A DNA stretch of 64,000 bases, taken from Bacillota bacterium. GTDB lineage: Bacteria; Bacillota; Clostridia; Saccharofermentanales; Fastidiosipilaceae. The notes under the pieces are model-generated. The model was given only the letters and a program-made list of their open reading frames with translations. It ran no database searches and was not told where the DNA came from. The translations under genes were made by a program, and so were the position numbers. This document shows positions 54,770 through 63,893 of the stretch, in pieces (within the stretch, counting starts at the first letter, position 1; each line of letters opens with the position of its first letter). The stretch spans positions 44,623 to 108,622 of the forward strand of contig JASGUU010000087.1 in the NCBI GenBank assembly GCA_030057555.1. Reading direction: 5' to 3'.

Positions 54770-56242
54770 TTATGAAAAGGATACAACAGATACGAGGTCG
54801 CAGCCGGCCTCCGCCTCCCCGCCGGCGGCGAGATCCAGCCAGCTTCCCACGCCCCATGATCGACGCAAAGCCTCCAGCCGCTCCCCGCGCCCCCCGAGGA
54901 AGATCCACTCCCGCGGCAGCCCGGCCGTCTCCACGAGCTCCGCGAGCCGGGCCTCCGCCGCCCCGCCTGCCGGGACCAGGACCGCCGCCCCGTAGCGCCC
55001 GGCGACGGCCGCCGCCGCCCCGAACGCTTCCGGTCCCGAAACCTGCACCAGCGCCCGCCCGCGGCCCAGCCGCAGCGTCGCCTCGAGGCGCGCCGGATCA
55101 TCGCCCACCACGACGAGCGGGGCGTTCACGAGCGGCTCGAGCTCGGCGACAAGCTCCGGATCGGCGGGGACGGCGATGAGGTCACAGCCCTCGTCGAGCT
55201 GGTCGAGCGCCTCGCCGATGGGATCGTCCACCTCCGTGCCGCCGCCGGCCAGGCGGGCGCCGATCCTGAGCGCCCCGCTGCCGCCACCCGGGTAGAAGGC
55301 CTGCCGCGAACTCGTGGCGACGGCGCGCTCCCGGACCTCCGCGAGCCCGGTGCAGCTGTCCGCGGCGAGCCCGGCCAGCTCCCGGATGTGCGCCGGATTC
55401 GTCCCGCAGCAGCCCCCGACGAAGCGCACCCCCGTTCCCAGCAGCCCCGCCATCTCGGCCCTGTAGTCCGCGGGATCGAGGTAGGCGTCGCTGCCGCCCG
55501 TGGGCGAGGCGCCGTGCGGGACGCCGGCGTTCGGGCGGGCGATCAGGGGGAGGGCGGTGGCCCGGGCCAGCCGGGCGATCTGCGGGGCGATCGCGGCCGG
55601 GCCGGTGCCGCAGTTGATGCCGAGCGCCGCGACGCCGAGGCCGGCGACGAGGGCTGCCGTCGTCTCGAGGTCGGCGCCCGTCAGCAGGCGCCCGGAGCTG
55701 TCGGGCGACCAGGTCGCGAAGACAGGCAGCGCCGCCCCCTCGCGCGCGCCGACGATCGCGGCCTTCAGCTCGTAGGTGTCGGTCATCGTCTCGATCAGGA
55801 TCAGGTCGGCGCCGGCCGCCTGGCCCGCCGCCGCGAGCCCGCGGTAGATGGCGACTGCCGTCTCGTACGGCAGCTCGCCAAGCGGCTCAAGGAGCCGGGC
55901 CGTCGGCCCGAGGTCGCAGGCGACGCCGATGTCGCGGCCGCTCCCGTCGGCGAGGCGCCGGGCGAGCGTCACCGCCGCCGTCACCAGCTCCACGGCTTCC
56001 GCCGGATCGGCGAGGGCCAGCGCCGGCGTGTTGAAGCTGTTCGTGGTCAGGATCCCGGCGCCGGCCTCGAGGTAGGCCCGGTGCACGTCGGCCACGATCT
56101 CGGGGTGTTCGCGGCTGTAGCGTGAGGGGATGCCGCCCGCCTCGAGCCCGCGGACATAGAGCTCGGTGCCCATCGCGCCGTCAAAGACGAGCGGGGGGCC
56201 GGGGGAGTGGATCAGATTTTGCGTGCGTTGCCACCAGGTCAT
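54770..56242 (-). CDS. Homocysteine S-methyltransferase with degenerate pterin-like domain
   Basis: A 490-residue protein. Residues 1-300 are a homocysteine-binding barrel as in MetH and BhmT: VFDGAMGTELYVRGLE, GINCGTGP and the zinc motif VGGCCGTNPAHI are intact. Residues about 300-480 resemble the pterin-binding (DHPS-like) barrel of methionine synthase (EALDQLDEGCDLIAVP, PLVVVGDDPARLEATLRL). That barrel is short and lacks the usual start and end motifs. No cobalamin domain. It may use a methyl donor other than methylfolate, or need a separate partner. Coupled to the AI-2E gene by 4-bp overlap. Confidence 0.82.
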   Translation of the reverse strand: MTWWQRTQNLIHSPGPPLVFDGAMGTELYVRGLEAGGIPSRYSREHPEIVADVHRAYLEAGAGILTTNSFNTPALALADPAEAVELVTAAVTLARRLADGSGRDIGVACDLGPTARLLEPLGELPYETAVAIYRGLAAAGQAAGADLILIETMTDTYELKAAIVGAREGAALPVFATWSPDSSGRLLTGADLETTAALVAGLGVAALGINCGTGPAAIAPQIARLARATALPLIARPNAGVPHGASPTGGSDAYLDPADYRAEMAGLLGTGVRFVGGCCGTNPAHIRELAGLAADSCTGLAEVRERAVATSSRQAFYPGGGSGALRIGARLAGGGTEVDDPIGEALDQLDEGCDLIAVPADPELVAELEPLVNAPLVVVGDDPARLEATLRLGRGRALVQVSGPEAFGAAAAVAGRYGAAVLVPAGGAAEARLAELVETAGLPREWIFLGGRGERLEALRRSWGVGSWLDLAAGGEAEAGCDLVSVVSFS

Positions 56243-57402
56243 GGGTTGTCCTCCTCTGTCTGGCGCTGAGCCAGCTTCGCTTCCGTATTGTCACGCAGCA
56301 GGGTATAGAGCACCGAGGCGAGCGGAATGCTCAGAATGATGCCGGCGAGGCCGAAGAACTTGCCGCCGACGAGTGCCGCCACCAGTGTCCAGAACGGCGG
56401 CAGGCCGACCGAGCCGCCTACCACGCGCGGATAGACGAACTGATTTTCGATGAATTGAATGACGACGTAGACGACGATGACGAGCCAGACGCGCCCGGGG
56501 TCGACGAAGAGCGTCAGCAGAGCGCCCGTCGCTGCAGCGATGAGGGCTCCAACGAAAGGAATGAACGCGAAAATCGCCGTCAGCACCGCCACCAGCAGGG
56601 CATAGGGCAGGCGGAAGGCCGTGAAGCCGATGAAGATCATCAGTCCGAGGATGAGCGCCTCGAGGCCCTGGCTCGTGATGAAGCGGGCGTAGGTCTGCTG
56701 CGTGAGGGCGGCGATGTCGAGCAGTCTGCGGTACTGGCCGGGTCTGAGATGGGCGGCGGCGAGGCGGTCGAACTGGCGGGCGAGCTGGCGTTTGCTGAGG
56801 AGCATGTAGATCGCAAAGACCAGTGCCAGCACGGTGTTGCTGACGATCGACAGCGTCGAACTCGCGATGTTGGCGACGGAGCCGAAGAAGATGCCGGCGC
56901 TGTCGGTCAGGCGCGAGAGGTCGAGTTCGGCTGCCCACTCCGCGATCCGGGTCGTGTCGATCTGGTGCTCCTCGAGTCTGGCGAGCAGAACGGGCCAGCG
57001 TTCCTGGACGATCGGGATCGCCGTCTGCACCGAGCGCACGATTTCCGGGATGACGAGGACCAGTGCGAGTGCGATCACGAGCAGGACCGCCAGGAGTGTC
57101 AGGATCAGGCTGATGGCGGTGACGGCGGCGGGGGCGGGCTCGGTGCTCCGGCGGTGCGGGAGGCGGCGGAGGCCGCGGCTGACCAGGCGCTCGAAGCCGC
57201 GCAGGGGGACGTTGAGGATGAATGCCAGGATCGCCCCGAGCAGCAGCGGCATCAGCAGGTCGAGGATGCCGTTGAGGAAGGCAAAGAAGGCGCGGTGGTT
57301 CAGCGCCGCCCCGAGCAGGACGGCTGCGCTCGCGATGAGCAGCAGCGGCAGCCGCGCGCGCTGCCAGAGCGATTCGGGTGGGGTGGATGAAGGATCAGAC
57401 AT
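56239..57402 (-). CDS. AI-2E family (PerM-like) membrane transporter
   Basis: A 387-residue membrane protein with about seven or eight helices. The family pattern is a hydrophobic start (LLLIASAAVLLGAAL), a hydrophilic middle, then SQGLEALILGLMIFIG, FIPFVGALIAAATGALL and ENQFVYPRVVGGSVGLPP, the conserved C-terminal motif. Members export AI-2 or act as Na+/H+ antiporters; the substrate here is unknown. AAGGAT precedes the ATG. First gene of a four-gene minus-strand unit with the methyltransferase, tdh and kbl. Confidence 0.9.
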   Translation of the reverse strand: MSDPSSTPPESLWQRARLPLLLIASAAVLLGAALNHRAFFAFLNGILDLLMPLLLGAILAFILNVPLRGFERLVSRGLRRLPHRRSTEPAPAAVTAISLILTLLAVLLVIALALVLVIPEIVRSVQTAIPIVQERWPVLLARLEEHQIDTTRIAEWAAELDLSRLTDSAGIFFGSVANIASSTLSIVSNTVLALVFAIYMLLSKRQLARQFDRLAAAHLRPGQYRRLLDIAALTQQTYARFITSQGLEALILGLMIFIGFTAFRLPYALLVAVLTAIFAFIPFVGALIAAATGALLTLFVDPGRVWLVIVVYVVIQFIENQFVYPRVVGGSVGLPPFWTLVAALVGGKFFGLAGIILSIPLASVLYTLLRDNTEAKLAQRQTEEDNP

Positions 57403-57529
57403 GGGGTTCTCATTATCCTTTCCGGCGCGGCCAGCGCATCAATTAACGATACCAGAATCGGCGCCGCTGCAGTTGATGGAGAAAACTGAAATCTCCGCCG
57501 CGCCATCCGGACGGTCATGTCGAGATACG

Positions 57530-57872
57530 ATGCTCAAAAATTCAAGCTTCCGCATGTTTTAGCTGCGGAACCTTGAAATTCTGCGCAAACTGGCCTCGAA
57601 ATGCTCAAAAAATCAAGCTTCTGCACGTTCTGGCTGCGGAACCTTGAAATTCTGCACAAAACGACTTCGAAATGCTCAAAAAATCAAGCTTCCGCACGTT
57701 TTGGCTGCGGAACCTTGAAATTTTGCACAAACTGGCCTCGAAATGCTCAAAAATACAAGCTTCCGCACGTTTTGGCTGCGGAACCTTGAAATTCTGCACA
57801 AAACGACCTCAAAATGCTCAAAAAATCAAGCTTCCGCACGTTTTAGCTGCGGAACCTTGAAATTCTGCACAC
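57530..57872. repeat. 71-bp palindromic repeat array, 5 units (array 2)
   Basis: Hairpin cores TTCCGCA-cgttttggc-TGCGGAA start at 57548, 57619, 57690, 57761 and 57832, exactly 71 bp apart, with outer arms TCAAG/CTTGA. Core and flanking CTTGAAATTCTGCACA match array 1. The segment between palindromes alternates between an ACTGGCCTCGAA type and an ACGACTTCGAA type (A-B-A-B), suggesting a 142-bp higher-order unit. It ends TCTGCACACGC, as array 1 does. Between the AI-2E start and the glycyl radical enzyme stop. Confidence 0.95.
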
Positions 57873-57893
57873 GCCGCTTCCCGCCACAACCCG

Positions 57894-60059
57894 CTAGAGC
57901 ACGAATTCGGAGCGATCGATCACGTTCTGCTGCAGATCAGGACTCAGATGGCAGAAATAGTCGCTGTAGCCGCCGACGCGGACGATGAGGCTGCGGTGGG
58001 CATCCGGATCCGCCTGGGCGGCGAGCAGCGTCTCGCGGTCGAGCACGTTGACTGACAGCTGCTGTCCGCCGTTGGCGAAGTAGGTCTCGGCGAGCTGCCG
58101 GAACGTCCGCCGCCCCGACTCGCGGGCGAAGATGCGCCCGCCGAACTTCAGCTGTGTCACGAAGCCCGAGCCCGCCTGCACCTGGTCGTAGCGCATCAGC
58201 GACCCGAGCGCCGCCGTCGGCCCCAGCCGGTCGCGCCCCGGCGTCGCCGCGATGCTGTCGGCGTAGGTAGCCTCGCCCGCCCGCCTGCCGTTTGGCAGCG
58301 CCCCCGTCGCCCGGCCGTTGTTTGCCGCCCGGTTGAAGGGGCTGCAGCCGCCGGTGTAGACGCCGCCGCGCCGCGTCCGCCTGGTCTTCAGAAAGCGGAA
58401 CCAGTGATCCACCACGGCCGCACAGAGCGTATCGACGGCTTCGATGTCGTTGCCGAACTTGTCGCAGCGGCTGAAATCCGCGTGCAGCCGCTCCCAGCCG
58501 ACGAAATCCGCCGCCAGCGCCCGCACCAGCTCGTCCATCCGCCAGCGCCCGCTCTCATAGACCAGCACACGGATGGCGTGGAGCGAATCGGTGGTGTCGG
58601 CGATGCCCTCGGCCAGCACCTGGCCGTGCCCGTAGAGCGGCCCGCCGGCCTTGTAGTCCAGTCCCTTCTCGAGGCAGCCCTGAATCACACAGGAGCGCAG
58701 CGGGTTGGGCGCCGTCTCGGCATAAGCCTCCTGCGAGGCCCAGGCCAGCCGCAGCGCAGCGTCGGTGACAGCTTCCAGATAATGGTAGTAGAGCGTCAGA
58801 AACGCATCGAAACTCCCACAGGCACAGGGATCGCCGAGATCCGGCAGCAGCTGCCGGCCCCCGGCCATCTGGTCGCGACCGCGATGCAGCGCCAGCTCCA
58901 GAACCTTGCCCAGATTGACCTCGCCGTCCTCCAGCCCCATATGCGACTTCCCCATGATGTCAATCTGGTTGCAGCCGTTCAGGCAGTAGTCGTGGCTGTC
59001 AGCGGGCGGAATCCCGATCGCCTCGAGCGCCGGGCAGACCACCGTGTCGTTGTAAATCGCCGGCAGCCCGATTCCCGTCCCGAGGCAGCGGACCGCCAGG
59101 TCCCAGAGCGCATCCGGCGTCCCCGGATGCACCCGCAGCGTCAAATTCGGCGTGTTGTAGCCCAGTTCCGTCACCCGCTCCAGCACCGCGTACGAGAGCT
59201 CGTTCGTCTGATCCGTCCCATCCGCAGCCGAGCCCGACAGACAAAGATTCCAGCCCCGCACCTCATGCATGCCCTCGAGGAAGCGGTCGAGCATCGCCCA
59301 GCGCTCCGCCTCCGGACCCGCCCGCCAGTAATCAATCATGAACTGGTCGAAGCGCCCCGGCGAATCCACCCCATCGAAGGTATAAAACATCCACAGCATC
59401 AGCACCGCTGAATGCATATCCCAGGCCGGCTCCAGCGGAATGCGCGTAAACGCCTCCGCCATCCGCCGAAGCTCCCCGCGCCGCTCCGGATCCGTCTCCG
59501 CCGCCAGCAGCGCCGCCTCACGGATCCGCCCGCCCAGCACACAAAGCGCCTCCAGCGCCCCCTCACAGCCCCGATAAAAGGCCGCCCGCTCAGGATGCGC
59601 CGCGAGCCCCGCCCGCACCCGCTCCCGCAGTCCCCGAACCCCCTCATGCAGCCAGCGCCCGTAATCCGGATTCGCATGCCCGCCCCAGCCGCCGCCCCAG
59701 CAGGCCATCGCCTCCACGAGCCGCAGATCCTCCGCAGCACAGCGCCCGAGCCACTGCCCCCGGGTCTCATGCACACGCATGGCTTCACGCAGCGCCGCGA
59801 GTTCCCCGGCCTCCTCCGGACAGCGCTTCACAATCTCGGCAAAACGCTCCTCGTCGACCGTAATCCCGCTGCCATAGCTGTAGCTGCAGAAACCGTCCAC
59901 GGGATAGCGCCCGACCGTCGGCAGCAGCGAACGCGCCCCGAAGCTGATCTCGGCCTGCCGCGCGTGCGCCAGCATCCCGGCCGCGATGCGCTCGCCGATG
60001 CTCGACTCCGGCTGCGCCAGAAAGGCCCGCGCAAAGGGCTCCCGCCGTGTCTGCCTCAT
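57894..60059 (-). CDS. Glycyl radical enzyme (PFL-like) of unknown substrate
   Basis: A 721-residue glycyl radical enzyme. The radical loop is RVGGYSDYF, with Gly697 near the C-terminus. The active-site Cys is Cys363 in LNGCNQIDIMG. Eliminases such as glycerol dehydratase have GC-x-E; here Glu is replaced by Gln. Supporting motifs are NTPNLTLRVH and GEVNLGKVLELALHRG. The ATG at 60059 has GGGAGGT upstream; the ORF extends 31 codons further without homology. No radical SAM activase is in the window, so activation must come from elsewhere. Divergent from a glycosidase gene, suggesting a sugar-derived or glycoside-associated substrate. Confidence 0.88.
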   Translation of the reverse strand: MRQTRREPFARAFLAQPESSIGERIAAGMLAHARQAEISFGARSLLPTVGRYPVDGFCSYSYGSGITVDEERFAEIVKRCPEEAGELAALREAMRVHETRGQWLGRCAAEDLRLVEAMACWGGGWGGHANPDYGRWLHEGVRGLRERVRAGLAAHPERAAFYRGCEGALEALCVLGGRIREAALLAAETDPERRGELRRMAEAFTRIPLEPAWDMHSAVLMLWMFYTFDGVDSPGRFDQFMIDYWRAGPEAERWAMLDRFLEGMHEVRGWNLCLSGSAADGTDQTNELSYAVLERVTELGYNTPNLTLRVHPGTPDALWDLAVRCLGTGIGLPAIYNDTVVCPALEAIGIPPADSHDYCLNGCNQIDIMGKSHMGLEDGEVNLGKVLELALHRGRDQMAGGRQLLPDLGDPCACGSFDAFLTLYYHYLEAVTDAALRLAWASQEAYAETAPNPLRSCVIQGCLEKGLDYKAGGPLYGHGQVLAEGIADTTDSLHAIRVLVYESGRWRMDELVRALAADFVGWERLHADFSRCDKFGNDIEAVDTLCAAVVDHWFRFLKTRRTRRGGVYTGGCSPFNRAANNGRATGALPNGRRAGEATYADSIAATPGRDRLGPTAALGSLMRYDQVQAGSGFVTQLKFGGRIFARESGRRTFRQLAETYFANGGQQLSVNVLDRETLLAAQADPDAHRSLIVRVGGYSDYFCHLSPDLQQNVIDRSEFVL

Positions 60060-60222
60060 CTCCCGCACCTCCCGCTTCGGCTTTGTGTTCTCCGCCCCGA
60101 TGGCTGTCAGCTCCCGGCCGCCAGACATGTACTGCGGACAGAGCCGCCACACCGTGTTTTTATACTATATTGAAGATACGTGATCCGAAAGGCCTCATAG
60201 ATGCCAGGAGGGAGGTTTCGAC

Positions 60223-61761
60223 ATGAATGAAGAAGCAGGTATTCCGGCCCTGAGCTTCCATAACGGCAAAGCGACGCTGTTGTCCGCCGGGAAGCCCTTC
60301 CTGATCTTTGGCGGCGAATGCCACAACTCCAGCTCGTCGGATCTGGACTACATGCGCGACGAGGTCTGGCCCCGGATCCGCCGGCTCAACCTCAATACGC
60401 TCTTTGTTCCCGTCACCTGGGAGCAGCTGGAGCCCGAGCCGGACCGCTTTGACTTTGCGCTCGTGGAGGGCCTGATCCGTCAGGCGGAAGACGAGCGGAT
60501 GAAACTGGTCCTGCTCTGGTTCGGTCTCTGGAAGAACGGCATCAGTACCTATGTGCCGGCCTGGGTGAAGGCGGACACCCGGACCTATTTCAGAATGCAG
60601 GACCGCCACGGCAGGGTCCTGCCGGCCATATCGCCGCTCTGCGGGGCGGGTGTCGGGCGCGATGCCGCCGCCTTTGCCAGACTAATGGCCCATCTGCGCG
60701 ATTATGACAGCCGGCGCACCGTGCTTTTGGTGCAGGTGGAGAATGAAATGGGCCTGCTCGGGGACTGCCGTGACTTCTCCGAGGCCGGCGAGACGGCCTA
60801 CGCTGCCGCGATCCCACAGGAGATGGCCGCCTTCAGCGGCGTGGCGGGCAGCTGGCACGAGGCCTTCGGAGTGGAGGCCCCCGAGCTCTTCATGACCTAT
60901 GCCTATGCGCAGGCGACGGAGCGCATCGCCTCAAGCGGCAAACGGGAATATCCGCTCCCGCTCTATGTCAACGCCTGGCTCGAGCAGTTTCCCTGGACGC
61001 CGGGCAGCTATCCGGTGGGCGGCCCCATCGCCCGGCACATGGCGCTCTGGCAGGAATTTGCCCCGTCCATCAGCCTGCTGGCGCCGGACATCTATCTGCC
61101 GGACTTCGAAGCCGTGTGCCGCGAATATACGAAGCGGGGCAATCCCCTGCTGATTCCGGAAGCGCGTCCGTCGATGGACTCGGCCTCCAACGTGTTTTCG
61201 GCTTTCGGGCGCTTCGGGGCGCTGGGCTTTTCGCCCTTTGCCATCGAGAAGCTGAACGAGGAAAGTCCGCCGCCGGACGATGCTGTTCTGGGCCAGCTCA
61301 ATATCATGGCCGAGGCCTTCAGGCACTACCGCGCCGGCGAGTATCTGGCGGAGAGCTACGCCCTGCTCGGCGGCATGGCCGGGCTGCTGGAGGAATACCG
61401 CCTGACGCCCCATCTGCAGGGCTTCACCAACAGCAACATGCCCGGCACGCTGCTGCACTTTGCCGACTGTGATTTCCGTATCGACTATCTGCCCCACGGA
61501 AAGCACTCGCCCAAGGGCGGCGGTCTCGTGCTCGAGCTCGAGCCCGATCTCTTCGTGTTCTGCGGCCTCAACTTCCGCGCCCAGGCCCTGCCCGGATTTG
61601 ATGATCCGGGCACGGTGGAGATCCTTTCCATCACCGAGGGCGTCTACCAGAACGATGTCTTCGTGCCCGGCCGCCGGCTGAACGGGGATGAGTTCCAGCT
61701 GCGCTTTGGCGAACATCCATCCCTCTGTCAGGTCCGCCTGCTGCGCCATCCACGCGGGTGA
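60223..61761 (+). CDS. GH35/DUF5597-like glycoside hydrolase
   Basis: A 512-residue barrel protein. It starts with GKPFLIFGGECHNSSSS, as in DUF5597 beta-galactosidase-like enzymes, followed by LNLNTLFVPVTWEQLEPEPD. The probable acid/base is in LLVQVENEMGLLG and the nucleophile in NPLLIPEARPS. A C-terminal beta domain of about 130 residues follows. No signal peptide, so it likely acts on imported oligosaccharides. GGAGG precedes the ATG. The next gene is 53 bp downstream on the same strand. Confidence 0.8.
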   Translation: MNEEAGIPALSFHNGKATLLSAGKPFLIFGGECHNSSSSDLDYMRDEVWPRIRRLNLNTLFVPVTWEQLEPEPDRFDFALVEGLIRQAEDERMKLVLLWFGLWKNGISTYVPAWVKADTRTYFRMQDRHGRVLPAISPLCGAGVGRDAAAFARLMAHLRDYDSRRTVLLVQVENEMGLLGDCRDFSEAGETAYAAAIPQEMAAFSGVAGSWHEAFGVEAPELFMTYAYAQATERIASSGKREYPLPLYVNAWLEQFPWTPGSYPVGGPIARHMALWQEFAPSISLLAPDIYLPDFEAVCREYTKRGNPLLIPEARPSMDSASNVFSAFGRFGALGFSPFAIEKLNEESPPPDDAVLGQLNIMAEAFRHYRAGEYLAESYALLGGMAGLLEEYRLTPHLQGFTNSNMPGTLLHFADCDFRIDYLPHGKHSPKGGGLVLELEPDLFVFCGLNFRAQALPGFDDPGTVEILSITEGVYQNDVFVPGRRLNGDEFQLRFGEHPSLCQVRLLRHPRG

Positions 61762-61814
61762 CGTACAGTCTGAGAGCCAGCCCGCCCGGGAGAGCGATGC
61801 AAAGGAGCAAAGCC

Positions 61815-63644
61815 ATGCCGCCAGCGATGCCAAAAACCGCCAGATCCGCCGCCGCCCGTCAGGTTCACATTGAGCCGCTGCTCAAACGCTGGTGCGATGC
61901 CCTGCTGCGCTATGAAATCACCGGCATGGGCCAGCCCCATATGGACGGCAATCTGCTCTGCCCCGCCTGCGTCCGGGTTCACGGGCGCGCGGTGGATGCC
62001 GTCTTCCCGCTGCTGGTGCTCGCGAAGCGCAGCGGCAACAGCGCCTATGTCGATCTCGCCCGCCGCATCTTCGACATGACCGGACGTGTCTTTGAGCGCG
62101 AAGACGGCTCCAATGTCAACGATGTGGACTCCGGCTGGCGCGGCATCACGGTCTTCGCGGCCTGTGCCCTCGCCGATGCCCTGAATGTCGATGCGGCCGG
62201 TGATCTGCTGCCGGCAGCCGACCGGCGGCGCTGGAGCGGGCGTCTTGAGCGCATGGGCGACTTCCTGCGCGGCTACGCGCACTGGGATGAGACGAACGTC
62301 AACTACCAGATCACCAACAGCCTGGCGCTCGCGAAAATCGGCTGTTTCTTCGGCCGCCGCGACGACCTCGAACAGGCCCGCAGCTTCCTCCGCGGCGCCT
62401 GGCGTTACCTGACGCCGGACCTGCTCATCTACGGTGAAGGCCGCCCCTTTGACCGGCGGAGTCCGAAGGGCTGCCTCCCCATCGACATCGGCTACAACGT
62501 CGAGGAGTCCGTGCCCGCCCTCGCCGAGGCCGCCCTCCTCGTTGGCGATGCGGAGGATCAGGAGCGCGTTGCCGCCGTCCTTGCCTCCCACGCCCGCTTC
62601 ATGCTCGACGATGGCGCATGGGACAACTCCTTCGGTACCCGCTCCTTCAAGTGGACCTGGTGGGGCAGCCGCACAACCGACGGCGCCTCGCTCGCCTATC
62701 TGCTCTACAGCGATCGCGAGCCGCTCTTTGCAGAAATCGCGGCCCGTGGCCTCGCCCTCCTCGAAGACTGCACCGGCAGCGACGGTCTCCTTCTGGGTGG
62801 GCGCCGCTATGCCGACTGGGACGAGCCCGCCTGCATCCACCATACCTTCACGCACGCCAGGGTCCTCGCCGCCATCCTCGAGCACGGCATCGAGCTGGTG
62901 CAGGTGAATCCCGCGGTCCGGCTGCCGCGTTATGCGCCCGGTTTTCGTGACTATATCCCGGCCCTCGATACGCTCCTGGTCACCGAGGAGGGCTGGACGG
63001 CAAGCGTCTCCGGCTACGACTGGACCTATCTGCCCGGGGGACATCCCAGTGGTGGCGACCTGACGCTGCTGAAGCCGCCCGGTGCCGATCCGCTGCTGGT
63101 CGCCTCGATGAATGAATATGTTCTGAAGGAACCGCACAACATGCAGCAGGCGCGTTTTGACAGGCACCGGCCGCTGACGCCGCGCTTCGTGACCGGCGAT
63201 CCGGCGGACGACCGGGCGAGCAGCCTCTACGGCACGACAGCACCGCTTTTTCGCGGCTCACCCGCCTCCGTTGCAGGCCTGAGAACCCTGGATGTCGAGG
63301 GCAGGCTGCCGGGCGGGACAGCCTATCGCTATCGCTATCGTTTTGAGCCCGGGCGGATCGAGATGGATGTCAGCTGGAGCGAAGCCGCGACGGGTACCTA
63401 TGTCCTGCCCCTGATTGTCGATCCGGCCATCGTGCGCGAGAGGCAGGAGCCGGCTGCGGACGGTGTGCGGCTCTGCCGCCGGGACGGCGAGATCATTCTG
63501 AAAGCGAGCGGCGCCAGAGTCGTCTGGGCCGGTGACCACGAATATATCTACAACCTGGTGCCCGGCTTTATGGCGCGCGAACTGCATCTGGTCTCGGACA
63601 CGGGCCGGCTCAGCTGGACGCTCGAATTCCGCCCCCATGCCTGA
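61815..63644 (+). CDS. Alpha/alpha-toroid carbohydrate-active protein
   Basis: A 609-residue protein. Residues about 15-370 look like a six-hairpin toroid: repeated helix pairs with aromatic and His residues (MGQPHMDGNLLCPA, NYQITNSLALAKIGCFFG, IDIGYNVEESVPALAEAALL, HHTFTHARVLAAIL). The last 230 residues are beta-rich, as in many lyases and hydrolases with this layout. The exact family was not identified; a polysaccharide lyase or unsaturated glycosidase is possible. AAAGGAG lies before the ATG at 61815. No signal peptide. Probably cotranscribed with the DUF5597-like gene. Confidence 0.65.
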   Translation: MPPAMPKTARSAAARQVHIEPLLKRWCDALLRYEITGMGQPHMDGNLLCPACVRVHGRAVDAVFPLLVLAKRSGNSAYVDLARRIFDMTGRVFEREDGSNVNDVDSGWRGITVFAACALADALNVDAAGDLLPAADRRRWSGRLERMGDFLRGYAHWDETNVNYQITNSLALAKIGCFFGRRDDLEQARSFLRGAWRYLTPDLLIYGEGRPFDRRSPKGCLPIDIGYNVEESVPALAEAALLVGDAEDQERVAAVLASHARFMLDDGAWDNSFGTRSFKWTWWGSRTTDGASLAYLLYSDREPLFAEIAARGLALLEDCTGSDGLLLGGRRYADWDEPACIHHTFTHARVLAAILEHGIELVQVNPAVRLPRYAPGFRDYIPALDTLLVTEEGWTASVSGYDWTYLPGGHPSGGDLTLLKPPGADPLLVASMNEYVLKEPHNMQQARFDRHRPLTPRFVTGDPADDRASSLYGTTAPLFRGSPASVAGLRTLDVEGRLPGGTAYRYRYRFEPGRIEMDVSWSEAATGTYVLPLIVDPAIVRERQEPAADGVRLCRRDGEIILKASGARVVWAGDHEYIYNLVPGFMARELHLVSDTGRLSWTLEFRPHA

Positions 63645-63744
63645 GAGTGCTGGGCGCTGCCTCTCGCTGCAACGGACTGATACGTAGAAGCGGGCGACGG
63701 ACCGAGGTCAGGATCGGTAAGATTTTGTCAGCACCCCCGGGCGC

Positions 63745-63893
63745 TTTTTGGCAAACTCGTGATCTTGACCAGAAATAGGGCTCTGGTGGTCAGGATGAAG
63801 AGAAATCCAAACTTTTTTTGGCAAACTCGCCAACTTGACCAGAAACGGGGCTCTGGTGGTCAGGATGAAGAGAAATCCAAAACTTTTTTTGGC
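63745..63893. repeat. About 70-bp direct repeat, two copies and a third start
   Basis: Copies beginning TTTTTGGCAAACTCG at 63745 and about 63815 are nearly identical. They share TTGACCAGAAA, a CTCTGGTGGTCAGGATG block, GAGAAATCCAAA and a T run. CCAGA and TCTGG can pair in each. A third copy begins with the T run and GGC at about 63884-63893 and is then replaced by unrelated sequence. The unit is different from the 71-bp arrays. Confidence 0.9.

Noticed and set aside
57530..57872. CRISPR array or short-protein genes in the second array
   Set aside because: Spacers alternate between only two types, and the small ORFs result from the 71-bp period shifting frame each unit.
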